From positions 1 through 64,000 of the forward strand of contig CALUET010000021.1 of the NCBI GenBank assembly GCA_944319745.1: a stretch of 64,000 nucleotides of DNA, given 5' to 3'. Position 1 is the stretch's first letter. Every line of letters starts with the position of its first letter. Of this stretch, positions 46,374 to 55,186 are shown piece by piece. The DNA is from an uncultured Phocaeicola sp. (GTDB lineage Bacteria > Bacteroidota > Bacteroidia > Bacteroidales > Bacteroidaceae). Position numbers and translations under genes: made by a program. Under the pieces are notes generated by a model. That model worked only from the letters and a program-made list of their open reading frames with translations. It searched no databases and had not been told where the DNA came from.

Positions 46374-47669
46374 ATGCACATTAAAAGCCGCAACATATTT
46401 CATGCTTTTTATTTTCTCATGCTGTTGATTTGCACATCCTGCGGTGTACAACGTATCTCCGTTTCGACACTTCAAGGGGAAAGCCCCTGCAGTTCCGACA
46501 GCTTATTTGCGCGGTATTTACAAAAAACATCTACGCCTATCACCCAAAAGAACGAGGTGGTTTTACTGAAAAGCGGGCAGGAAAAATTTAATCACTTGTT
46601 TCGTGACATCGAAAAAGCGGGACATTTTATCCACTTGGAGTACTTTAATTTCCGAAACGACTCCATCGCCCGCGAACTGTTCATGCGGCTTGCAGACAAA
46701 ACAAGCCAGGGCATCAAGGTACGCACGCTGTTCGACGCCTTCGGCAACATGTCGAACAATCAACCTTTACGGAAAAAACATCTCGACAGCCTGCGTCAAA
46801 AAGGAATAGAGATCGAGACATTCGATCCCATAAAATTCCCTTATGTCAACCATGTATGGAGTCGCGACCATCAGAAAATAGCCGTCATCGACGGAATTGT
46901 CGGTTATACGGGAGGAATGAATGTGGCAGATTATTACATAAAGGGGCTGCCGGAAATCGGAGAATGGAGAGACATGCACATCCGGATAAAAGGACCGGCC
47001 GTAGAAAAGCTGCAGGAAGCCTTTTTATACTCTTGGAACAAAGAAACAAAACAACACCTTGACGAGAAAGATTTTTTCCCATACACAAATAACAACTCCG
47101 ATACCTTAAAAACAAACGGGAAGGCGCAAATAGCCATCGTACAGCGGGTTCCAAAGAAAGCCCCGGCATCTATCCGTCATGCTTACATCGCTGCCATCGA
47201 CGCAGCCCAGCATAAAATCCAGATAATTAACCCTTATTTCACTCCCACCATCAGCATCCGAAAAGCAATCCGACGGGCCATTCGACGCGGAGTAAGGGTA
47301 GAAATCATGATTCCCGGCAAGTCGGATATTCCTTTTACGCCCGACGCTGCTCTCTACATTGCCAATAAACTGAGAAAAAAAGGAGCACATGTTTATATCT
47401 ACAACGGCGGCTTTCACCATTCTAAGGTGATGATGGTCGACGAACGCTTCTGTACTGTGGGCAGCGCAAACCTAAACAGTCGCAGTTTGCGCTACGACTA
47501 TGAGATAAACGCCTTCATCCTCGATCTACCCGTTACCGCCGAACTGAACGAAATATTTGCAGCCGATAAACAAAACAGCACCATCCTGACCAAAGACGAA
47601 TACAAAAACCGCTCGGTATGGAAACGTTTTGTGGGTTGGTTCGCGCATCTTTTTACGCCGGTACTTTAA
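46374..47669 (+). CDS. cls: Phospholipase D-family cardiolipin synthase, predicted lipoprotein
   Basis: A 431-aa PLD-superfamily enzyme with two HKD motifs. The first is H166-K168-D173 (HQKIAVIDG) and the second is H349-K351-D356 (HSKVMMVD). Both give the SAN/GMN follow-ups typical of cardiolipin synthases. There is one hydrophobic N-terminal segment (about residues 9-21) followed by CTSC. This resembles a relaxed lipobox (C23, or C20) rather than the paired spans of E. coli ClsA, so the enzyme may be a periplasm-facing lipoprotein. No other membrane spans are seen. Confidence 0.85.
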   Translation: MHIKSRNIFHAFYFLMLLICTSCGVQRISVSTLQGESPCSSDSLFARYLQKTSTPITQKNEVVLLKSGQEKFNHLFRDIEKAGHFIHLEYFNFRNDSIARELFMRLADKTSQGIKVRTLFDAFGNMSNNQPLRKKHLDSLRQKGIEIETFDPIKFPYVNHVWSRDHQKIAVIDGIVGYTGGMNVADYYIKGLPEIGEWRDMHIRIKGPAVEKLQEAFLYSWNKETKQHLDEKDFFPYTNNNSDTLKTNGKAQIAIVQRVPKKAPASIRHAYIAAIDAAQHKIQIINPYFTPTISIRKAIRRAIRRGVRVEIMIPGKSDIPFTPDAALYIANKLRKKGAHVYIYNGGFHHSKVMMVDERFCTVGSANLNSRSLRYDYEINAFILDLPVTAELNEIFAADKQNSTILTKDEYKNRSVWKRFVGWFAHLFTPVL

Positions 47670-47687
47670 GAAATACAATATTTTTCT

Positions 47688-47695
47688 TACTTTTG
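47688..47695 (+). promoter_or_regulatory. -7 promoter element for metF
   Basis: TACTTTTG matches TAnnTTTG, 42 bases upstream of the metF ATG. Confidence 0.6.
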
Positions 47696-47737
47696 TACAA
47701 TATGTAGTTTCACATTAAACTTCTCAAAACAAGAGTA

Positions 47738-48691
47738 ATGAAAGTAATAGATTTAATAAAATCGACCGACAAAACCGCCTTTTCTTTTGAAATACTTCCC
47801 CCGCTGAAAGGAACAAGTATAGAAAAGGTGTACCAAACCATCAACACGCTACAAGAATTTAATCCGCAATATATCAACATCACAACGCATCGCAGTGAAT
47901 ATGTTTACAAGGAGTTGGGGAACGGACTTTTCCAGCGAAACCGCATACGCCGCCGACCGGGCACAGTAGCCATCGCGGCCGCCATACAAAACAAGTACAA
48001 CATCACCGTGGTGCCACACATGCTTTGCAGCGGTTTTTCGAAGGAAGATACCGAATATATGCTGCTCGACCTGCAATTTCTCGGCATCACAGACCTGCTT
48101 GTATTACGAGGAGACAAGGCAAAGCACGAGCGGAACTTCATACCGGAACCCTCGGGACACAGCCATGCATTGGAACTTGAACAACAAATCAACGATTTCA
48201 ACAACGGCATCTTTATCGACGGTTCATCCGCACAGCCCCCACAAAACCGATTCAGTTACGGCGTCGCCTGCTATCCGGAAAAGCACGAAGAGTCTCCAAA
48301 TCTGGAACAAGATATCTACTGGCTGAAGAAGAAAATAGAAGCAGGCGCGGAATATGCCGTCACCCAATTGTTTTATGACAACCAAAAGTATTTCGCCTAT
48401 GTAGAACGCTTGCGCAAAGACGGCATAAATATACCCATTATTCCGGGCATAAAACCGCTGTCAAAATTATCACAGCTCACCGTCATTCCAAAAACTTTCA
48501 ACGTCGATCTACCACAAGACCTCGCAAGGGAAGTCATGAAATGCCGGACGGATGAAGAAGCGCATGCCGTCGGCACAGAATGGTGTATCAATCAATGCCG
48601 CGAATTAATTGCGCACGGTGTCCCAAGCATCCACTTCTATACGGCAAATGCCGTGGACAGCGTAAAAGAAGTTGCAAAAGCTATATTCTAA
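47738..48691 (+). CDS. metF: 5,10-methylenetetrahydrofolate reductase
   Basis: A flavoprotein that makes 5-methyltetrahydrofolate for methionine synthesis. It opens with FSFEILPPLKG, the active-site glutamate motif of MetF. LLVLRGDKAK and TQLFYDNQKYFAYVERL are other family blocks. Length is 317 aa. holB starts 16 bases after its stop. Confidence 0.95.
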   Translation: MKVIDLIKSTDKTAFSFEILPPLKGTSIEKVYQTINTLQEFNPQYINITTHRSEYVYKELGNGLFQRNRIRRRPGTVAIAAAIQNKYNITVVPHMLCSGFSKEDTEYMLLDLQFLGITDLLVLRGDKAKHERNFIPEPSGHSHALELEQQINDFNNGIFIDGSSAQPPQNRFSYGVACYPEKHEESPNLEQDIYWLKKKIEAGAEYAVTQLFYDNQKYFAYVERLRKDGINIPIIPGIKPLSKLSQLTVIPKTFNVDLPQDLAREVMKCRTDEEAHAVGTEWCINQCRELIAHGVPSIHFYTANAVDSVKEVAKAIF

Positions 48692-48707
48692 TCATAACGG
48701 GATTTAT

Positions 48708-49835
48708 ATGTTCTTCAGGGATATCATAGGGCAAAACAACGTAAAGACGCACCTGATAAGTCAGATTAAGGCAGGTAAAATGCCGCATGCTTTACTGATT
48801 TGCGGGAAGAACGGTACGGGGAAATTGCCGTTGGCTTTGGCCTGCGCCCGCTATCTTTGTTGCCAAAATCCGCAGGAAGATGACGCATGCGGCACATGTC
48901 CTTCGTGCATAAAAATGAACAAACTTGTTCACCCGGACGTACATTTTATTTATCCCGTCATCAAAAAAAAAGCAGGGAAAGACACCCTTTGTGCCGACTT
49001 CCTGCCGGAATGGAGAGAACAACTGCTGGAATCTCCTTACTTCAGCCTCGAGCAATGGCTGAAAAGAATGGGAGCAGGGAACCAACAAGCGCAGATCTTT
49101 GTGAAAGAAAGCGAGGAAATTTCGGCAAAATTATCGCTGAAATCTTCACAAGGAGGCTACAAAACCGTAATCATCTGGCTACCGGAAAAGATGAATCAGG
49201 AGTGTTCCAATAAGCTGTTAAAGCTGTTGGAAGAGCCTCCCAGTCGAACTGTTTTTTTACTTGTTTCCGAAGAACCGGACAATTTGCTGCCCACCATACA
49301 AAGCCGGACGCAGAGAATTACCTTACCACCCATCGAAGAATCGGAGATAGCAAAGGTTCTTACCGAGAAATATCTCTTGGTCCCCACCGATGCCTACGAC
49401 ATTGCACGTCGTGCCGAAGGCAGTTTCATTCAGGCAATCGACAACATTCGCTTAGGAGAAGAAGAAAAACTTTTTTTCGATCTTTTTGTCTCGCTGATGC
49501 GGTTATCCTATCAAAGGAGAATAAAAGATATGAAACTATGGAGCGAACAAGTGGCCGAATTAGGGAGAGAACGACAAAAAAGTTTCCTAAACTATTGCCA
49601 GTATATGATACGGGAAAACTTTATTCTCAACTTTCACTCTCCACAAATGAACTATATGAACGAGCAGGAAAGAAAATTTTCCTCGCGCTTTGCTCCTTAT
49701 GTAAACGAAAGAAACATCATAAACATAGCAAAAGAACTGGAAGAAGCGCAAATCCATGTGGAACAAAACGTCAATCCCAAAATGATTTTTTTCGACCTTT
49801 CGCTGAAAATGATCGTTCAACTAAAAAGCAATTAA
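48708..49835 (+). CDS. holB: DNA polymerase III delta' subunit
   Basis: A clamp-loader subunit. It starts MFFRDIIGQNNVKTHLISQI, typical of delta'. The nucleotide-binding site reads GKNGTGKL (residues 33-40), with Leu in place of the usual Ser/Thr, so ATP binding is probably lost, as in other delta' subunits. A four-cysteine zinc module follows (C51/C52, C61, C64, C67). ATG 48708 is preferred over 48672, which overlaps metF and gives a non-homologous leader. The next gene encodes a RicT-like protein. Confidence 0.92.
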   Translation: MFFRDIIGQNNVKTHLISQIKAGKMPHALLICGKNGTGKLPLALACARYLCCQNPQEDDACGTCPSCIKMNKLVHPDVHFIYPVIKKKAGKDTLCADFLPEWREQLLESPYFSLEQWLKRMGAGNQQAQIFVKESEEISAKLSLKSSQGGYKTVIIWLPEKMNQECSNKLLKLLEEPPSRTVFLLVSEEPDNLLPTIQSRTQRITLPPIEESEIAKVLTEKYLLVPTDAYDIARRAEGSFIQAIDNIRLGEEEKLFFDLFVSLMRLSYQRRIKDMKLWSEQVAELGRERQKSFLNYCQYMIRENFILNFHSPQMNYMNEQERKFSSRFAPYVNERNIINIAKELEEAQIHVEQNVNPKMIFFDLSLKMIVQLKSN

Positions 49836-49901
49836 CCGAACTATTTAATATAAGATCCTAAACTTTCGGATCGAAACCCAGCATAATAACAAGAAAAAAC
49901 A

Positions 49902-51263
49902 ATGAACAAATTCATATTAAAAAACGGAAGTGGTTCTCTTTGCCGCAAAGGTTGCGGGAAACAGAACAATAAACTTAATACATACGACTGGTTAGCCGAC
50001 ATACCAGACAACGCCGAAAAAGAAGAAATGGTAGAGGTTCAGTTCAAAAATACCCGTAAAGGTTATTACAAAAACAGCAACAAACTGAAACTGGAAAAAG
50101 GTGATATCGTAGCAGTAGAGGCAAATCCCGGGCATGACATCGGGACAGTCACCCTGACGGGACAGCTTGTTCCGCTGCAAATGCGGAAAGCAAATTTAAA
50201 ACCCGACGCAGAAATCAGACGAATCTACCGCAAAGCCAAACCGGTAGATATGGAGAAATTTGAAGAAGCCAAGGCTAAAGAACATGAAACAATGATACGT
50301 TCACGAAAAATAGCGGCGGACCTTGGACTACAAATGAAAATCGGAGATGTAGAATATCAGGGCGATGGAAACAAAGCAATATTTTATTACATCGCAGATG
50401 AACGGGTAGACTTCCGGCAACTTATCAAGGTTTTGGCTGAAAACTTTCGGGTACGCATTGAGATGAAACAGATCGGTGCCCGACAAGAAGCCGGACGCAT
50501 CGGAGGAATCGGCCCTTGCGGCCGGGAATTATGCTGCGCCACATGGATGACCAGCTTCGTCTCTGTGTCGACCAGTGCCGCCCGTTATCAGGACATCTCG
50601 CTGAATCCTCAGAAACTTGCCGGCCAATGTGCCAAACTTAAATGCTGCCTTAACTACGAAGTGGACGCTTATGTGGAATGCCAAAAGCGGTTGCCCAGCA
50701 AAGAAATTGCGCTGGAAACACAAGATTCTACCTATTATTATTTCAAGGCAGACATATTAAAAGGAAAAATCACTTACTCCACCGACAAAAACTTCCTCGC
50801 AAATGAAGTTGTCATATCGGCAAAAAGAGCTTTTGAGGTCATCAACCTTAACAAAAAAGGAGAAAAGCCTGAGAAACTACAAAGCGATGGAAGTAAAGAA
50901 AACGAGCGGTCAAAAGACTTGTTGGAACAGGAAAGTGTGACACGTTTCGACAAGACAAAAGGTGGGAAAAACAGGAGAAAAAAGAAAACAGAACAAAGTG
51001 TTTCTCCCGCCCCTTCCGCAACAACCGTACAAAAACCGCCGCGTTCTGAAAAAAACATCACGGCACCAGAAAAGAAAAATGCCAATGTTTCCAATGAAAC
51101 AAAACATAATTCTGTTTCGGCCAATGCCAAACGCGATGATAATGGCGGAAGACAAAGAAACAATCGCAACCGGAATCAGAACAACCGCCGCCCACAGATA
51201 AAAGGAGAAAACAAGCAACGTCCCAATGAACAAGCACAAACTCCTCCCAACATACAGGCATAA
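49902..51263 (+). CDS. PSP1-domain protein, RicT/YaaT-like
   Basis: A 453-aa protein. The N-terminal half has the PSP1 C-terminal domain (EMVEVQFKNTRKGYYKN, GDIVAVEA, VRIEMKQIGARQEAGRIGGIG). CGRELCCATW and GQCAKLKCCLNYE provide cysteines like those that carry an iron-sulfur cluster in RicT. RicT with RicA and RicF acts on RNase Y/mRNA maturation in Bacillus. The C-terminal 130 residues are a low-complexity Lys/Asn/Gln/Pro-rich tail without known fold. The gene follows holB by 66 bases, as yaaT follows holB in Bacillus. Confidence 0.88.
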   Translation: MNKFILKNGSGSLCRKGCGKQNNKLNTYDWLADIPDNAEKEEMVEVQFKNTRKGYYKNSNKLKLEKGDIVAVEANPGHDIGTVTLTGQLVPLQMRKANLKPDAEIRRIYRKAKPVDMEKFEEAKAKEHETMIRSRKIAADLGLQMKIGDVEYQGDGNKAIFYYIADERVDFRQLIKVLAENFRVRIEMKQIGARQEAGRIGGIGPCGRELCCATWMTSFVSVSTSAARYQDISLNPQKLAGQCAKLKCCLNYEVDAYVECQKRLPSKEIALETQDSTYYYFKADILKGKITYSTDKNFLANEVVISAKRAFEVINLNKKGEKPEKLQSDGSKENERSKDLLEQESVTRFDKTKGGKNRRKKKTEQSVSPAPSATTVQKPPRSEKNITAPEKKNANVSNETKHNSVSANAKRDDNGGRQRNNRNRNQNNRRPQIKGENKQRPNEQAQTPPNIQA

Positions 51264-51732
51264 ATGGTTGCTGGCGCTGTTTTGTTTGGCGACATATATC
51301 CTGACAGGATGCGAAAGCAATACGAAGTATTACCAATATCGTCCCGTCACGAAAGACGGTTGGCTGAAAAAAGATACCCTTTTCTTCCTGTTGCCCGCCG
51401 ACTTACAAGCCGGCGATTACGAAGCAGAAATAGGAATCAGGAATGAAAACGCGTACCGTTATCGGGATATTTGGCTGACTGTATCGCAAAACATTGAGGA
51501 CACGTTGCTTTATAAAACGGATACGCTTCACTTTTATCTCGCCGACAAAAGCGGGAAATGGTGCGACGGGAACAACACAGGGAACCTGCATCAATATGTC
51601 TTCAACAGCGGAAAGACCTACAACATTGCCCACGGTGCAGAGAAATGTTACTTTAAAGTAACACACATCATGAGCGACAATCCGCTGAAAGGTATCACCG
51701 ACTTGGGCATAAGACTGGTAAAAAAACAATAA
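51226..51732 (+). CDS. gldH: Gliding-motility-associated lipoprotein GldH
   Basis: A 168-aa lipoprotein with signal LLALFCLATYILTGC and lipobox cysteine C29. The beta-rich body contains NENAYRYRDIWLTV, a family-typical block. GldH is required for gliding in Flavobacteria, but gldH also persists in non-gliding Bacteroidales, so motility cannot be concluded. It overlaps the end of the RicT-like gene by 38 bases. A strong terminator follows. Confidence 0.88.
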   Translation: MNKHKLLPTYRHKWLLALFCLATYILTGCESNTKYYQYRPVTKDGWLKKDTLFFLLPADLQAGDYEAEIGIRNENAYRYRDIWLTVSQNIEDTLLYKTDTLHFYLADKSGKWCDGNNTGNLHQYVFNSGKTYNIAHGAEKCYFKVTHIMSDNPLKGITDLGIRLVKKQ

Positions 51733-51773
51733 AGGGAAAGGCCGATAGATTTCATCGGCCTTTCTCTTTATTA
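51728..51773. terminator. Bidirectional terminator between gldH and pepD
   Basis: A nearly perfect stem AATAAAGGGAAAGGCCGAT/ATCGGCCTTTCTCTTTATT with a 7-base loop lies between convergent genes. Confidence 0.92.
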
Positions 51774-51803
51774 TTAAATAAGGTATAAACTCTGTGCAAA
51801 CAA

Positions 51804-53261
51804 TTACTTCATCGGCGTATTTTCCAACGTCGCTGTCAAGAATTCATAGAATTTTTTCACTGAAGAAATCAGGCATCTTTCCTCCGGAGTATGCGGGCAC
51901 TGTAATGTAGGACCGAATGAAATCATATCCAAGCCCGGTACTATCGAACCAATAATACCGCATTCCAATCCGGCATGAATGACTTTCACTTCCGGCTCCA
52001 CCCCGAACTGTGCCTTATAAGAAGCCTTCATTGCATGCAAAATGGGCGAATTAACATCCGGATCCCAGCCGGAATAACTGCCGGAACGTTCCACATGCAT
52101 GCCTGCCATAGCGAAACAACTTTCAATAGACGTATTGCGATAATCTTTCATCGACTCGCGCGAACTGCGGGTAAGAAACTTAACTTCTGCCAATCCGTTC
52201 CCAATCTCCACAATAGCCAAATTCGAAGAAGTTTCTACCGTATCGGGTATTGTCGGGATAAAACGTTCCACCCCGTTGGGACAAGCATATATTGCATCAA
52301 CCAAATTATCCCGGATTTCTTCCGGAACCATGTATTCGGGCAAGTCAACGCGCTCGGCGCTAAAAGTAAGATTCTCCTCTATTGAAGCATATTCATCCCG
52401 CCAAACTTGCTGACACTCTCCAACAAATGCCAAAACATCTTCTTCCTCTGCAGCAGGAATCGTGATAACTACCTCGCATTCCCGCGGAATGGCATTGCGC
52501 ATATTTCCGCCTTTCCACGAAACAAGGCAAGCCTCATCGTAAGCAATGACCTGGTTTAGGAAACGCACCATCAATTTATTTGCATTTGCATGCCCCCATC
52601 CTATCTGAATGCCCGAATGCCCTCCGCGCAATCCCTTCAGCGTTACTTTCAAAGCAATGTCGTCCGGATCGGTCTTTTCTTCCTTATATTTCAAAGTCGC
52701 CGTCAGATCTTCTCCACCGGCACAGCCAATATATAGTTCTCCTTCCTCTTCAGAGTCCAGATTCAACAGGATATCTCCTTCTATTGTCCCGGGCTTCAAT
52801 CCGAAAGCTCCATACATTCCGGTTTCCTCATCGGCAGTAATCAGTGCAACCAACGGCCCGTGTTTTAAAGTTTTATCCTCCATCACAGCCATAATTGCCG
52901 CCACACCCATACCATCGTCCGAACCAAGTGTGGTACCTTTCGCCTTCACCCAATCACCATCTACGCATACTTGAATCGGATCGTTCTCAAAATCGTGCTC
53001 CGTTTCTTTCGTCTTTTGTGGAACCATATCCATGTGTGCCTGCAAAATAACTGTTTTTCTATTTTCCATACCGGGAGAGGCAGGCTTGCGGTAAATGATA
53101 TTTCCGGCCTCGTCTTGCAATGTTTCCACACCGACACGCTTTCCAAAGTCCAGTAAGAATGCCTGAATTTTCTTTAAATGCCCTGACGGGCGAGGCACTT
53201 GAGTTAAAGAATAGAAATGCTTCCACACATTCTGTGGAGCCAAAGAAAGAATTTCATTCAT
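51804..53261 (-). CDS. pepD: Aminoacyl-histidine dipeptidase (M20/PepD family)
   Basis: A 485-aa cytosolic zinc dipeptidase acting on Xaa-His dipeptides. The metal-ligand motifs are ILQAHMDMVPQK and GTTLGSDDGMGVA, with the catalytic ITADEETGMYG following. The C-terminal VIHAGLECGIIGSIVPGLDMISFGPTL block is PepD-typical. The start ATG overlaps the stop of the upstream UPF0104 gene by 4 bases. Confidence 0.93.
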   Translation of the reverse strand: MNEILSLAPQNVWKHFYSLTQVPRPSGHLKKIQAFLLDFGKRVGVETLQDEAGNIIYRKPASPGMENRKTVILQAHMDMVPQKTKETEHDFENDPIQVCVDGDWVKAKGTTLGSDDGMGVAAIMAVMEDKTLKHGPLVALITADEETGMYGAFGLKPGTIEGDILLNLDSEEEGELYIGCAGGEDLTATLKYKEEKTDPDDIALKVTLKGLRGGHSGIQIGWGHANANKLMVRFLNQVIAYDEACLVSWKGGNMRNAIPRECEVVITIPAAEEEDVLAFVGECQQVWRDEYASIEENLTFSAERVDLPEYMVPEEIRDNLVDAIYACPNGVERFIPTIPDTVETSSNLAIVEIGNGLAEVKFLTRSSRESMKDYRNTSIESCFAMAGMHVERSGSYSGWDPDVNSPILHAMKASYKAQFGVEPEVKVIHAGLECGIIGSIVPGLDMISFGPTLQCPHTPEERCLISSVKKFYEFLTATLENTPMK

Positions 53262-54271
53262 AGCTTTTTCTCTTTTTTATTCGTAAGCGGCAAAGCCACT
53301 AATCCATATATACCTAACAAAATTAATAAAAATGTTTGGATTCCGTGTACCACCAGCGCAAATATTCCGGCATTTTCTTTGGATATTCCATACATCATCA
53401 TCATCGTGATGACTGCAAAATGCCAAGGTCCTGCGCCATTGGGAGTGGGAACAATCACAGCAATGCTGCCCACCACAAAGAGCACAAGCGCCGCCATCCA
53501 GCTCAGATTTTCGGTAAAATCGAAACAATAGAAGCTCACGTAGAACTGCAAGAAATAGCTTATCCAGATGCAAAGCGTATATGTTATGTACAGAAACGGC
53601 CGGTGTACATGACGCAAGGACAGGCAACCTGTCAAAATATTCTTCAGCAATCCTCTCACACGTGCAAACAAAGCGATATTCCTTACAGCCCAAATGCCTC
53701 CAATCACCACGGCGCTCAGGCAGGCCAAGGTGATAAAGAAATTGGTCGACGTAAACAAACCACTAAAAAATACGCCGGCAGTTCCCGTTTGATGGAAGAA
53801 AACCGAGAAAATCTTCATCTGGCATAACAACGTACAAACGGTTATCAGTCCCACACAAAGCATATCCACCAGCCGTTCCGTCAGCACGGTTCCCAAAGAT
53901 TTCGAGAACGATACATTATCATATTTCGACAAGACAGCGCAACGAGAGACTTCTCCCACCCTCGGGATCAGCAGATTTGCCGCATAAGAAATAAATATAG
54001 CATACACACTGTTGGAACGTTTCGGAAACTCGCCCAAAGGATACAAGGCAAGGTTCCACCGCCATCCGCGAAAAAGCTGCCCGGCAATACCGAAAAATAA
54101 TGAAAGGAACATCCACTTATAATCCATTCTTTCGAACAAAACATCGCCCGCTTTTTTAAAATCGAAACCATGATAAGTCCAAAGCAAAATAGCGAATCCC
54201 AACACCAAAGGCAATGCTATCTGTAATGTTTTATTTAAAACCTTCCTTATTTCTACTGCAGTTACTTTCAA
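53258..54271 (-). CDS. Integral membrane protein, UPF0104/lysylphosphatidylglycerol-synthase-TM family
   Basis: A 337-aa protein with about eight hydrophobic spans. It contains the family's GWRWNLALYPLG and LLIPRVGEVSRCAVLSKY motifs and VPTPNGAGPWHFAVI near the C-terminus. It has only the flippase-like membrane module, without the MprF synthetase domain, so it is not an aminoacyl-PG synthase by itself. Many such proteins are lipid transport candidates. It is the first gene of a two-gene operon with pepD. Confidence 0.85.
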   Translation of the reverse strand: MKVTAVEIRKVLNKTLQIALPLVLGFAILLWTYHGFDFKKAGDVLFERMDYKWMFLSLFFGIAGQLFRGWRWNLALYPLGEFPKRSNSVYAIFISYAANLLIPRVGEVSRCAVLSKYDNVSFSKSLGTVLTERLVDMLCVGLITVCTLLCQMKIFSVFFHQTGTAGVFFSGLFTSTNFFITLACLSAVVIGGIWAVRNIALFARVRGLLKNILTGCLSLRHVHRPFLYITYTLCIWISYFLQFYVSFYCFDFTENLSWMAALVLFVVGSIAVIVPTPNGAGPWHFAVITMMMMYGISKENAGIFALVVHGIQTFLLILLGIYGLVALPLTNKKEKKL

Positions 54272-54300
54272 AATATGCCCGCTTATTAAAGATTAATGCT

Positions 54301-54308
54301 TAACTTTG
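54301..54308 (+). promoter_or_regulatory. -7 promoter element for rsmA, overlapping the opposed promoter
   Basis: TAACTTTG matches TAnnTTTG, 66 bases before the rsmA ATG. Bases 54305-54319 form the palindrome TTTGCATAATGCAAA with the opposed element. Confidence 0.65.
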
Positions 54309-54315
54309 CATAATG

Positions 54316-54323
54316 CAAAGATA
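54316..54323 (-). promoter_or_regulatory. -7 promoter element for the UPF0104-pepD operon, opposed to rsmA
   Basis: The minus strand reads TATCTTTG (TAnnTTTG), 44 bases upstream of the UPF0104 start. The expected start sites of the two promoters lie within each other's -7 region, so simultaneous polymerase binding seems sterically impossible. Confidence 0.65.
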
Positions 54324-54374
54324 ATATCTTGCATGAATTATTCTCAGTTTTAACCTCAAAAAAGTACGTCCGGG

Positions 54375-55172
54375 ATGAGATACGTCAAACCAAAAAAGTT
54401 TTTAGGACAGCACTTCCTGAAAGATTTACAAATAGCAAGTGATATAGCCGACACGATTGATGCGTGCCCCGATCTGCCCGTTTTGGAAGTAGGACCGGGA
54501 ATGGGCGTACTAACCCAGTTCCTCCTTCGTAAAAAACGCGACCTGGAAGTTGTGGAAGTTGATTCGGAATCGGTAACTTACCTGAAGGAACATTATCCGA
54601 TGCTGAAAGGGAAAATCATCGAACAAGACTTTCTTAAAATGGATCTGTCTGCACTTTTTCAGGGAAAGCCTTTCGTCCTTACCGGAAATTACCCTTACAA
54701 TATTTCCAGTCAAATCTTTTTCAAGATGTTGGACAACAAAGAGTTTATACCATGTTGCACCGGGATGATTCAAAAAGAAGTAGCCGAACGCATTGCCGCA
54801 CGCCCGGGAAACAAGACATACGGCATATTAAGCATACTGATTCAAGCCTGGTATAACGTAGAATATTTGTTTACTGTTCACGAACACGTATTCAATCCTC
54901 CGCCAAAAGTCAAGAGCGCTGTAATACGGATGACGCGTAATGAGACGACAAACTTAGGCTGCAATGAGAAATTATTCAAGCAGATTGTAAAAACAACATT
55001 CAATCAGCGACGCAAAATCATGCGCAACTCCATTGCACCAATTATCGACAAAGACAATCCTTTATGCGCGGATCCGTTATTCAACAAGCGCCCGGAGCAA
55101 CTGTCTGTTCAGGATTTTATAGAACTAACAAACCGTGTAGAAGCAGCATTGCAGCAATCAACCGTTCAATAA
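54375..55172 (+). CDS. rsmA: 16S rRNA dimethyladenosine transferase (KsgA)
   Basis: Dimethylates two adjacent adenines near the 3' end of 16S rRNA late in 30S assembly. The motifs are KKFLGQHFLKD, LEVGPGMGVLTQFLL and GNYPYNISSQIFFK (the NxPY catalytic motif). Length 265 aa is normal. mgtE follows by 14 bases. Confidence 0.96.
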   Translation: MRYVKPKKFLGQHFLKDLQIASDIADTIDACPDLPVLEVGPGMGVLTQFLLRKKRDLEVVEVDSESVTYLKEHYPMLKGKIIEQDFLKMDLSALFQGKPFVLTGNYPYNISSQIFFKMLDNKEFIPCCTGMIQKEVAERIAARPGNKTYGILSILIQAWYNVEYLFTVHEHVFNPPPKVKSAVIRMTRNETTNLGCNEKLFKQIVKTTFNQRRKIMRNSIAPIIDKDNPLCADPLFNKRPEQLSVQDFIELTNRVEAALQQSTVQ

Positions 55173-55186
55173 TAATACCGTAAAGT

